Shown in pieces: positions 34,916 through 42,714 of a stretch of DNA of 64,000 nt. Source of the stretch: an uncultured Pirellulaceae bacterium (GTDB lineage Bacteria; Planctomycetota; Planctomycetia; Pirellulales; Pirellulaceae); NCBI GenBank assembly GCA_937941455.1, contig CALDHM010000010.1, forward strand, positions 62,001 through 126,000, read 5' to 3'. Made by a program: the position numbers and the translations under genes. Position 1 is the stretch's first letter. Each line of letters begins with the position of its first letter. The notes beneath the pieces were generated by a model. That model ran no database searches, was not told the DNA's origin, and saw only the letters and a list, made by a program, of their open reading frames with translations.

Positions 34916-35794
34916 TCAACTGACGACCATCCGCTCCACCAGCGCTGGAATCGAGACGCGAAAAACAACCAAGCCAAGCACGAACGTGGGGAGAGCCAGC
35001 AAGGAAAACACAACCGTCGCGGCGACATGCTCCGTCGTCCCGAACAGCAAAAGATCGCGGGTTGCCACCAGCAAGGGGCTGGCCGGATTCAACCAATTCA
35101 ACAAGGTCGCTGGCCACGTATTCGGCAGATAGTAAATCACCGGCGTGATGATCATCCAAAACGGCAAGCCGATCGAGATCAACCGCGGAATATCATGATA
35201 GAGAGTACCCAAGGGAACTAAGGTCAGACCGCACCCGACAGCGAATAAAATCATCAGTCCGAACAGAGGCAGCGCGATTAGAAACCCGGAGTGGAGCGAT
35301 CCTGAAAAAAAGACAAAGGCGGGGATTAGCAGCAAACTGCGGATCACCGTGTTGAGTAAGACGTCGTAGAGGCCTTCCAAAATCAAAGCCTCGCGTGGAA
35401 AGTTCAACCGGCTGAGCATTCCCCGATTCGAACTCACCGCGTTCATCGGCATTTGCAACGCTTCCACGAACGTTTGCCAAACGATCATACCCACGAGAAT
35501 GTACAGGGTCGCATCGACGCCCGTTGAACCGTTGGGACCCACCAGGTTAAAGTTGAAAACACCCCGGCTCCGCAAAAACACCCAAATCGCCGTATTCGCC
35601 AGAGGCGGCAAAAATATCCAGAACATGCCCAACAGTGTTTGCCGATACATGCCGCGCAGATTCCGCACGAATATCCGCCAGGCCAGTTCACGGCCACCTA
35701 TGAAAAGGTCTTGAAAAATCTCACGCAGTAATCGCCCCGGAGCAGCAAGCTCCGGTTTCGCATCATAGATGATCTCGCGTGGCGGATCGTTCAT
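34916..35794 (-). CDS. wzm: O-antigen/polysaccharide ABC exporter permease (Wzm-like)
   Basis: This integral membrane protein of about 292 residues has six helices of the ABC-2 family. The N-terminal amphipathic and coupling region (LLREIFQDLFIGGRELAWRI, then YRQTLLGMFW) and the late PFWMIITPVIYYLPNTW block match polysaccharide exporters (Wzm, TagG, RfbA). It forms the channel with the Wzt-like ATPase 30 bp downstream. The frame opens at a TTG (35836), but ATG at 35794 (MNDPPREI) is preferred although no Shine-Dalgarno sequence precedes it. It follows kdsD by 61 bp. Confidence 0.92.
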   Translation of the reverse strand: MNDPPREIIYDAKPELAAPGRLLREIFQDLFIGGRELAWRIFVRNLRGMYRQTLLGMFWIFLPPLANTAIWVFLRSRGVFNFNLVGPNGSTGVDATLYILVGMIVWQTFVEALQMPMNAVSSNRGMLSRLNFPREALILEGLYDVLLNTVIRSLLLIPAFVFFSGSLHSGFLIALPLFGLMILFAVGCGLTLVPLGTLYHDIPRLISIGLPFWMIITPVIYYLPNTWPATLLNWLNPASPLLVATRDLLLFGTTEHVAATVVFSLLALPTFVLGLVVFRVSIPALVERMVVS

Positions 35795-35855
35795 AGAGAA
35801 AGTCGACGAAATGAGGCGGCTCGAGAAGTCGCTCAAATGTAATCGTTGCCATGCA

Positions 35856-36827
35856 TTAGGCCAAGCCGATTTGGACTAACGTGTGCAAATGGATGCCACC
35901 GACAACCTGTTCCTGGTCATTCAATACGGGCAGGACGGTAATCGCATGTTTTTCCATAGTCCGCAGCGCTTCTGCGGCTAGCAGATCCGCTTTGATCGAT
36001 TTCGGGCTACGCACCATGTGATCCGACAGGCGATCACCCAGTGGATTCAGATTCCGCGCGAGCAAACGTCGTAGGTCGCCGTCCGTCAAAATCCCCAGCA
36101 GACGATCGTCTTGGTCCACCGCGATCACGCAACCCAATCCGCAGCGGCTCATCTCCAAAATCGCCTCGCGGATGGACGTATCGGGTTGTGCCTTAGGGAC
36201 ACGATCCCCCGTCTGCATGACATCGTGCACCGTAGTCAACATTTTTTTGCCCAGATGACCGCTGGGGTGAAAAATCGCGAACTGATCTTTGGTGAAACCA
36301 CGAGCCCGCATCAGAGCGACCGCCAGCGCATCGCAGATCGCTAGCGACACCGTAGTGCTGGCTGTCGGTGCCGATGCGATTTCATCGGCCTCGCGCGCCA
36401 CCGAGACGTCGATCACATAAGCACTGCGCCGCGCCAGCGTCCCCTCGCGGCGACCCGTGATCGCGACGATCGGAATCCCCTGGCGAAGAATATGAGGAAG
36501 CAATTCCAATATCTCGGCGGTTTCTCCACTATTCGACAACGCGATCACGACGTCGTCTTTGGTGACCATTCCCAAATCGCCATGCAAGGCCTCGCTGGGA
36601 TGCAAATAAAATGCGGGTGTGCCAGTGCTCGAGAAGGTAGCTGCCGCTTTATTGGCGATATGCCCCATTTTCCCCATGCCAGTCAGCACGACCCGCCCCT
36701 TGCAGGTCTTGAGCAGCTCCACAATCGCAGCAATCGACGTATCAACGCGGGCGGCGGTGCTTTCCAGGCATTGGCTTTCCCACCGCAAAACCTCGCAAAC
36801 CACTCCAACGATTTCGTCGGCATTCAT
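35856..36827 (-). CDS. kdsD: Arabinose-5-phosphate isomerase (KdsD/KpsF type)
   Basis: This 323-residue enzyme interconverts ribulose 5-phosphate and arabinose 5-phosphate, the first step of Kdo synthesis for LPS. An SIS sugar-isomerase domain (about 35-185, with TGMGKMGHIA, FYLHPSEALHGDLGMV and ALSNSGETAEIL) is followed by two CBS domains (from DVMQTGDRVP to the end). This architecture is diagnostic of KdsD/GutQ/KpsF. Its place just upstream of the Wzm/Wzt exporter ties it to surface polysaccharide, and it implies that this planctomycete makes Kdo-containing LPS. Spacing is 72 bp to miaA and 61 bp to wzm. Confidence 0.95.
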   Translation of the reverse strand: MNADEIVGVVCEVLRWESQCLESTAARVDTSIAAIVELLKTCKGRVVLTGMGKMGHIANKAAATFSSTGTPAFYLHPSEALHGDLGMVTKDDVVIALSNSGETAEILELLPHILRQGIPIVAITGRREGTLARRSAYVIDVSVAREADEIASAPTASTTVSLAICDALAVALMRARGFTKDQFAIFHPSGHLGKKMLTTVHDVMQTGDRVPKAQPDTSIREAILEMSRCGLGCVIAVDQDDRLLGILTDGDLRRLLARNLNPLGDRLSDHMVRSPKSIKADLLAAEALRTMEKHAITVLPVLNDQEQVVGGIHLHTLVQIGLA

Positions 36828-36899
36828 AACAGAGCAACCTCAGATTCGAATCATCTCGCGCGATCACTTCCTGGCTTCCTCGCAGATGCAGCGGGACAA

Positions 36900-37901
36900 T
36901 CAGGGGGAAGCAAAAGCATCCTTTTCCATTCGCTGAGCCCCCAAGTTTAGAATTTTTTCAGCCAGATCGGCCGCCGACATTCCTGGAGAAATATCGATCA
37001 TTTCGCACTCCGAAAGGCCGCGAAACCAAGTCTCTTGATGCCGAGCGAATTGTCGGGTACGAATCAACGTCTGCTCTTGTGCCTCGGCGAGTGTTCGTTG
37101 ACCGCGTAAATAATCGATCACCTCGCAATAACCAACCGCTTGCAGGGCAGTGCGAGAAAGATTGTCATATCGGCTCAGCAGTCGCTCCACCTCGGCCACC
37201 AATCCATTTTCAAACATCCACGCGACCCGCTGCGCGATGCGTTCATGCAAAATCGCTCGCGGATGCCGCAACGCGAATACTCGGCATTCGTCGGCGCGGT
37301 GGGCGTGATCGAATTCCATTTGCCAGTGGCTGATCGGCTTGCCCGTCAGGTGGACTACCTCCAAGGCGCGAATCAAGCGGCGGCGGTCATTGACATGCAA
37401 TTTATGGGCACTCAAGGGGTCGAGCAATTTTAGTCGCTCCTGGAGAGCCGCGGTACCAACACGCTCGATTTCCTCCTCGATGGCTTCGCGGAACTTCCAA
37501 TCGGCCGGCGGTCCCTCGAATAATCCGCGAAGCATCGCCTTGAGGTACAAAGCCGAACCGCCGACGAACAAAACCTCGCGTCCGCGTCCGCGGATCTCGT
37601 CGATTTTCTGCAACGCCACTTCGCGGTACTTCGAGACGCTGAACGTTTCCACCGGCGAGATGATATCAATCAAATGGTGAGGAATGGCCCTTTGCTGCTC
37701 CGGCGTCGGTTTAGCTGTGGCGATGTCCATCTCGCGATAAATGGCCATGGAGTCTAGCGAGATGATCTCAGCATTCAGCCGCCGCGCGAGTTCCAGCCCT
37801 ACCAGCGTCTTGCCCCCGGCCGTTGCCCCCGTTAAGTACCAGCAGCTCAAGGCTTTCGCACACGCCGAGCGATTCGATTCCAAACTGGAGGTCAAGTCCA
37901 T
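36900..37901 (-). CDS. miaA: tRNA dimethylallyltransferase
   Basis: This 333-residue enzyme adds the dimethylallyl group to A37 of tRNAs reading UNN codons. The P-loop is GATAGGKT (25-32; most homologues have GPTASGKT/S). ISLDSMAIYREMDIATAKP holds the substrate Asp, and HHLIDI, VGGSALYLKAMLRGLF and the late QAVGYCEVIDYL and RTRQFARHQETWF segments are all typical. An N-terminal extension of about 20 residues before the P-loop strand is slightly long, so the ATG at 37901 may not be exact. It lies 21 bp after a membrane-protein gene and 72 bp before kdsD. Confidence 0.95.
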   Translation of the reverse strand: MDLTSSLESNRSACAKALSCWYLTGATAGGKTLVGLELARRLNAEIISLDSMAIYREMDIATAKPTPEQQRAIPHHLIDIISPVETFSVSKYREVALQKIDEIRGRGREVLFVGGSALYLKAMLRGLFEGPPADWKFREAIEEEIERVGTAALQERLKLLDPLSAHKLHVNDRRRLIRALEVVHLTGKPISHWQMEFDHAHRADECRVFALRHPRAILHERIAQRVAWMFENGLVAEVERLLSRYDNLSRTALQAVGYCEVIDYLRGQRTLAEAQEQTLIRTRQFARHQETWFRGLSECEMIDISPGMSAADLAEKILNLGAQRMEKDAFASP

Positions 37902-37922
37902 CGATGTTCTCGCCGTCAGGGA

Positions 37923-38492
37923 TTAACGCAGGGCCCGCACGCGGAACTGCCCCTGTTTACTTCGCAACTCTTTGGCCTTTTCGATTTTCGCCTTTTCAAT
38001 ATTCTCCGGGATGTCAGGAGCGCGGTAGGCGGGAATACAGGAGACTAAAATGCCAAGCAACACAAAAGCAAACGCCAACGCGACCCCCGCTCCGTATTCT
38101 TGCTGCGTGTAAAAAGGTCGAGCCGACAGTACATCGATTGGCGAGAAAGGGTCCGCGCCCCCACCGTAGGATGAGTAAGCATTAAAGCGAATCCACGCGA
38201 TGTACATCATGACAAACATGGTCGTCAGCACGATTCCCAACGTGATGCCAACCTGATACTTCCGTTTACGCAGCAGCAAAAACGCCATCACGAAGGTGCC
38301 GATCAGCCCGAAAATCATCCCTACGAGTGGCAGGACGACCCGCGAGCCCCCGAACATATTGAAAAAAATCGGGAACACCTGCATCAGAAACGCGACGGCC
38401 GCGAACATACCTGCAAGGATAAGGGAATGCAGAAAATAACGGTCGAGCGAACTGATTTGGGGCTTTTTTGGCTGGGTAGGCGCCAACGACAT
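37923..38492 (-). CDS. Four-helix membrane protein of unknown function
   Basis: This 189-residue protein has four membrane helices: FLHSLILAGMFAAVAFLMQV, VVLPLVGMIFGLIGTFVMAF, VGITLGIVLTTMFVMMYIAW and AGVALAFAFVLLGILVSCI. A loop between helices 3 and 4 (FNAYSSYGGGADPFSPIDVL) and a charged C-terminal helix (IEKAKIEKAKELRSKQG) would lie on opposite sides. No motif suggests a function. It sits between hisS (72 bp) and miaA (21 bp) in the same direction, so it is probably co-transcribed with these translation genes. Confidence 0.72.
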   Translation of the reverse strand: MSLAPTQPKKPQISSLDRYFLHSLILAGMFAAVAFLMQVFPIFFNMFGGSRVVLPLVGMIFGLIGTFVMAFLLLRKRKYQVGITLGIVLTTMFVMMYIAWIRFNAYSSYGGGADPFSPIDVLSARPFYTQQEYGAGVALAFAFVLLGILVSCIPAYRAPDIPENIEKAKIEKAKELRSKQGQFRVRALR

Positions 38493-38564
38493 AGCGAGCC
38501 ATCCGGGTTAGCGAAAACGGCCTCGAGCGACACCAAGGCCTGATGAGTTGATTGTAACCACGAT

Positions 38565-39905
38565 TCACGGCGATTTCAATTTTGCCCGCAGTTCGGCGAC
38601 CAATCTTTCCCCTTCCTGGCCGACATCAATCAGCATTTGGGTCGAATCCGACAGCCATTTCACCTGCACCTGACCCGACTGTAATTCGTCGGGACCAGCG
38701 ACAATGACCGCCTCGAAGCTCCGCCGGTCGGCGAACTTAAACTGCGCCCCCAATTTCTTCGGATCAGGAAACACCTCGACATTGAAGCCTCCGCGCCGCA
38801 GGCACGCCGCCAATCGCAAATAGTGCGGAACGTCCTCGGCGCGAAAATTCGCAACGAGAATCTGCGCTGGCGTCTTCCGCTTGGGCAGCATCTCCAGCAA
38901 TTCCATCGCCGCGAGCAACCGATCCAAGCCCAGCGACGCGCCGATACCCGGCAATTGCTCACGCGTGAACAATTCCGCCAGATTATCGTAGCGGCCGCCG
39001 GAACAGACGCTGCCAATTTCCGGTTTTGCGGACAAAAACGTCTCGAAGATCGTCCCGGTGTAATAGTCCAGTCCCCGCGCGATGCTGGGGTCGATCCGAA
39101 CTAACGGCGCTACCCCCAGACGCTCGTAAGCGTCATACAAGGTACGGAGCTCGCTGCACCCTCGCTCCCCCAGCTCATTGCCAGCCGTCAACTCTTCCAA
39201 GCGTTGCAAAATGTGATTTGCATCGCCGGCGAGCTGAGCCATGTCTAGGACAGCGGTGATTTGTTGCGGCTCGAGACGCGCGACCTCAGCCAACTCGCGG
39301 CTGACCGTTTCGACGCCCAGTTTGGGCAGCTTGTCGATCGCCCTTAAAACGGCGGTCGAGCGATCGGCAAGTCCGAATTTGTCCAAAAAGCCATTGAGCA
39401 CCTTGCGGTTGTTGACGCGGACCTCGAACGCGTCGAAGCCGATAGCGCGAAGTAGGTCGATAATGACCAGCCCCGTTTCGATATCGCTGGTCAGCGCCGT
39501 CGTGCCGATCGTATCGAAATCGCATTGCATGAATTCCCGATAGCGGCCAGCTTGCGGGGATTCGCCGCGCCACACGGTGGCGATGTGGTATCGTTTGAAC
39601 GGCATCCCCAAATCCGTGCTGTGCTGGGCGACGAAGCGAGCGAGGGGCACCGTCAGGTCGAAGCGCAGGCCCACATGGCGATTCCCCTGATCGTGGAAAT
39701 GGTACATCTGGCGATCGGTTTCCTCGCTCCCCTTGCCGGTCAGCACCTCAAATAGTTCGAGGGCGGGGGTGTCGATGGGTGCGAAACCGAAGGAACGATA
39801 GACCCGCCGCGCGGTGTCGATCAAGGCCTCCCGCACCAGCATCATGTCCGGCAGAAAATCGCGAAACCCTTTCAGCGTACGGGGCTGGATTGATGGCGCA
39901 GTCAT
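38565..39905 (-). CDS. hisS: Histidyl-tRNA synthetase
   Basis: This 446-residue class II synthetase charges tRNA-His. Motif 1 is near FGFAPIDTPALELFE, motif 2 includes YHIATVWRGESPQAGRYREF with MQCDFD, the histidine-binding loop is GLDYYTGTIFETFL and motif 3 is GIGASLGLDRLLAAM. The anticodon-binding domain (QILVANFRAEDVPHYLRLAA to the end) is complete. Length matches the longer bacterial or archaeal-like forms. The ATG at 39905 lies 12 bp after the YkgJ-like gene, so the two are surely in one transcript. Confidence 0.97.
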   Translation of the reverse strand: MTAPSIQPRTLKGFRDFLPDMMLVREALIDTARRVYRSFGFAPIDTPALELFEVLTGKGSEETDRQMYHFHDQGNRHVGLRFDLTVPLARFVAQHSTDLGMPFKRYHIATVWRGESPQAGRYREFMQCDFDTIGTTALTSDIETGLVIIDLLRAIGFDAFEVRVNNRKVLNGFLDKFGLADRSTAVLRAIDKLPKLGVETVSRELAEVARLEPQQITAVLDMAQLAGDANHILQRLEELTAGNELGERGCSELRTLYDAYERLGVAPLVRIDPSIARGLDYYTGTIFETFLSAKPEIGSVCSGGRYDNLAELFTREQLPGIGASLGLDRLLAAMELLEMLPKRKTPAQILVANFRAEDVPHYLRLAACLRRGGFNVEVFPDPKKLGAQFKFADRRSFEAVIVAGPDELQSGQVQVKWLSDSTQMLIDVGQEGERLVAELRAKLKSP

Positions 39906-39917
39906 GCAGCGTGCCTA

Positions 39918-40370
39918 TCACGAAGATGCAAGAATCGGGAACATCGGCGGGCGAGCCGAGCGAAAATTTTCGCTGTCGGGTACTGAGTTGTACAAGGCTT
40001 CGTAATACTCCTGGACTTGTTCTGAGGTCTCGAAGTATCGATCGTAGACATTGCTGTCCTCGTACTCGCAATTGTCGGTGGAATATTCCCGGCAAATTTG
40101 CGGACGTGTTTCGTAAATTCCGCAGCGATTGTCAGACTGCAAATGCTTGCAAGTGGTGTGCACGAGGATGTACCAAATTTTTTCGTCGACGAACACCGAG
40201 GCACGATCGTGCAGCAAAAACCAGCGCATGAAATCGAACTCTTGTGCGGTTGTCGGTTTGTCGATCGGCAGTGCAAAATAGCGACAACACTTCGCCGTAC
40301 AATAATCACACAGGCAGGCCCCCATGGGAATCTGATCCTTAGGGATTTTTTTCAGTGGAGGTTTATTCAT
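39918..40370 (-). CDS. YkgJ-like zinc/iron cysteine-cluster protein
   Basis: This 150-residue protein carries the cluster CLCDYCTAKCCRYF (about residues 19-32), then TTCKHLQSDNRCGIYETRPQ and CREYSTDNCEYED, a spaced set of at least eight cysteines as in the YkgJ family (putative zinc or iron-chelating proteins). There is no signal peptide. Biochemical roles are not settled for the family. It is the first gene of the hisS run, 12 bp before hisS, which is a hint that it acts with translation or metal supply there. Confidence 0.85.
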   Translation of the reverse strand: MNKPPLKKIPKDQIPMGACLCDYCTAKCCRYFALPIDKPTTAQEFDFMRWFLLHDRASVFVDEKIWYILVHTTCKHLQSDNRCGIYETRPQICREYSTDNCEYEDSNVYDRYFETSEQVQEYYEALYNSVPDSENFRSARPPMFPILASS

Positions 40371-40722
40371 CGCGGCTGTGGTTCCCTAGAGTAGAAAGCG
40401 GCTGGCCCAACGGCAATCGCACCGGTGCTCTGAGCCATTCCAAAATCGCGTCCGAGCGACGCGGGGAACCGGTTGATTAAGTTGTTGGCGATGCTGGCCA
40501 GATTAGCCCATCCGAATCGCCACGGCCAAAGCGACAGGCAACGCCAATCGGCATGCGGCTCGCCCCGAAATTCCCCAAGTCGATCGTTCAGTCCGCTATA
40601 AGTTATAGGCAAAACCAAAGGGTTTTAAAGGGCGGGTTTGAGTTTTACCGTGGGTTGTGCCGACCAAGCTGAAAGGGTGGCATCATCCAGAACAATGTCG
40701 ACGACGACGCACAGGTCGAAGC
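40371..40722. other. Divergent intergenic region between the hisS run and the HELSH gene
   Basis: The region must hold the promoters for both directions, but I cannot pick a clear -35/-10 pair. A 10-bp palindrome GCACCGGTGC is at about 40429-40438. Confidence 0.35.
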
Positions 40723-41550
40723 ATGCTGGCGATCTTAATCAATAGTTTGAGCCTACTGGCCATTTTGCTCATCCCCGCATGCCTTGTCGCGCTTGCGATT
40801 CATCTGTTCGAATTCAGCATCCAGCTGCAATTGGCGTCACGGTGGGGGTGGCGCAGCGTGATGATCACCGGCTGGCTGGGGACGCCCATCCACGAGTTGA
40901 GCCACGTGATCATGTGCTTCCTCTTTCGACATCGGATCGACGAAGTCCGCTTTTTCGATCCCGATCCCGCCAGCGGCCGCTTGGGTTTCGTTAAACACTC
41001 CTATCGCCAGGGCAACTGGTTCGAAGAATTGGGGAACGGGTTTATCGGGATCGCCCCGTTTTTGGGCGGGTCCATCGCGCTGCTCAGCTTGTCGCTAATG
41101 TTCTATCCCGAATCAACCCTCGAGCTCTTCCGAATCCAGGCTAGTACGGAACGCGAAAGTTGGCAGTTGATCACGCAAATTCCATTTGAGGCATTTGTTC
41201 AGTTTTTGTCGAGTTTGTTCACTATTGAGAACTTGCAAACCGTTCGCATGTGGCTGTTTCTCTACCTTTGCCTCTGCGTTGCCGCGCACATGGCGCCCAG
41301 CATGAGCGACTATGTCGGAGCGCTTCGCGGTCTGATTCTGATCACCGAACTATCACTGATTGTGACGATCCTCGCGATGACCTTCACCCGAGAACCATTA
41401 GCGCTGGCCAAGTCGGTCGTCATCGCGGTCATGCCCTTTATGATTTTGGGGGGCTTGAGTCTCGCCCTATGCTGCGCGCTGTACATAGCCGTCGCGATCT
41501 TTTGCCGGATCATCCCCGCCCCCCCTCCGCAAAAGCGGCGGCGTTGCTGA
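40723..41550 (+). CDS. Polytopic membrane protein with HELSH metalloprotease-like motif
   Basis: This protein of about 275 residues has six or so membrane helices. Within the second, GTPIHELSHVIMCFLF holds HELSH, the HExxH zinc motif of membrane metallopeptidases. FVKHSYRQGNWFEELGNGFIGIAPFLGG follows, with a possible further ligand in HMAPSMSDYVGALRG. This resembles M50-like or related membrane zincins, but the usual NPDG motif of site-2 proteases is not present, so the assignment is tentative. The frame opens at a GTG (40657), but ATG at 40723 with AGG before it gives the natural hydrophobic N-terminus. It is convergent with the next gene. Confidence 0.72.
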   Translation: MLAILINSLSLLAILLIPACLVALAIHLFEFSIQLQLASRWGWRSVMITGWLGTPIHELSHVIMCFLFRHRIDEVRFFDPDPASGRLGFVKHSYRQGNWFEELGNGFIGIAPFLGGSIALLSLSLMFYPESTLELFRIQASTERESWQLITQIPFEAFVQFLSSLFTIENLQTVRMWLFLYLCLCVAAHMAPSMSDYVGALRGLILITELSLIVTILAMTFTREPLALAKSVVIAVMPFMILGGLSLALCCALYIAVAIFCRIIPAPPPQKRRRC

Positions 41551-41600
41551 TGCCGTCAAACGCCGCTTGTAGATTCGCGCGGTCACGCAACGCAGAGCGG

Positions 41601-42695
41601 CTATTCGTCAGGCTTGCTCTGCGACAGGTCCCAAAATATTTCGAAGCGGCCCGTCGAGTCGGCCGCCCCGCTCCCCATTCCCAGCGTGTTGTAGCGAACA
41701 GAAATTTCCCCATTCTGCGCGACGGCGATGATGCCGCCATCGTCGGGCTCGAGAACGTGAGTGAGAATCTGGTTCACCGAATCATCGACGGAGAGTTGAC
41801 GATATTTCATGAGGGCAGCCACTTCATAGGCCACCACATGACGCATGAACTGTTCGCCGGTGCCGGTGCACGACACGGCGACGACGCCGTTAGCAGCGTA
41901 GGTTCCGGCGCCGATGATCGGACTGTCGCCGACACGTCCAAAGGACTTATTCGACATCCCCCCGGTACTGGTTGCGGCCGCGAGATTGCCGTGGCTGTCA
42001 AGTGCCACGCAGCCCACTGTTCCCATGGTGGTGCCGATATCCTCGGCGCAGGCCTTGGGTTTCCAATTCGAGGCGGGGTGTTCACCTTGGCGTCGTTTGG
42101 TTCTCTCCCATGCCTTGCGAGCCTGCGGGGTATCGAAAGTTTCCGGCGGCACCAATTCAAAACCATGCAGTTGGGCGAATTCCTCAGCCCCCGGCCCGAT
42201 CAGCAGCACGTGGGGGGAATCGGTCATCACCCGCCGAGCGAGCGTGATCGGATTTTTGATCCGGCTGACTCCCGCCACCGCGCCACAATTCAGCGTCTTT
42301 CCATCCATGATCGCGGCGTCCAGTTCATGCCCACCGGCCGCATTGAATACTGCGCCTACCCCGGCGTTGAACTGCGGATCGTCCTCAAGAAACCGCACCA
42401 CGCGCTCGACCGCATCGAGAGCAGTGCCCCCGTCGGCCAGCACGTCGACTCCCAATCGCAGAGCCTTTTCCAGCGATGCGCGGCGTTGCTCATTCGCCTT
42501 GCGCGGATACATGCTGGGAGCTGTCCCCGCTCCGCCGTGAAGAGCGATCGCGTATTTAAGCGGCTTCTTTGCGTCCTGATCCATGACCTCTTGTCCCAAA
42601 CTCAAGCGACATAACACCCATAACCAAACCACCGCGAAGCTCGCAAGCTCAATGACACGGGCACCGCGGCAGGAATCGAACCGAATAATGCGCAT
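41601..42695 (-). CDS. Isoaspartyl peptidase/L-asparaginase (Ntn-hydrolase, type 2), exported
   Basis: This protein of about 364 residues has an N-terminal export segment (ASFAVVWLWVLCRLSLG). It begins the enzyme with YAIALHGGAGT, and the self-cleavage site is before the Thr in TMGTVGCVALDSHGNLAA, followed by TSTGGMSNKSFGRVGDSPI and GAGTYA. It should be autoprocessed into two chains and hydrolyse isoAsp dipeptides, asparagine or glycosylasparagine. The ATG at 42695 has GGAG 6 nt upstream; the longer frame would run into the neighbouring stop. It follows the PQQ-propeller gene by 19 bp and is probably co-transcribed. Confidence 0.92.
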   Translation of the reverse strand: MRIIRFDSCRGARVIELASFAVVWLWVLCRLSLGQEVMDQDAKKPLKYAIALHGGAGTAPSMYPRKANEQRRASLEKALRLGVDVLADGGTALDAVERVVRFLEDDPQFNAGVGAVFNAAGGHELDAAIMDGKTLNCGAVAGVSRIKNPITLARRVMTDSPHVLLIGPGAEEFAQLHGFELVPPETFDTPQARKAWERTKRRQGEHPASNWKPKACAEDIGTTMGTVGCVALDSHGNLAAATSTGGMSNKSFGRVGDSPIIGAGTYAANGVVAVSCTGTGEQFMRHVVAYEVAALMKYRQLSVDDSVNQILTHVLEPDDGGIIAVAQNGEISVRYNTLGMGSGAADSTGRFEIFWDLSQSKPDE

Positions 42696-42714
42696 GGACC
42701 GCTCCGACGATGAT

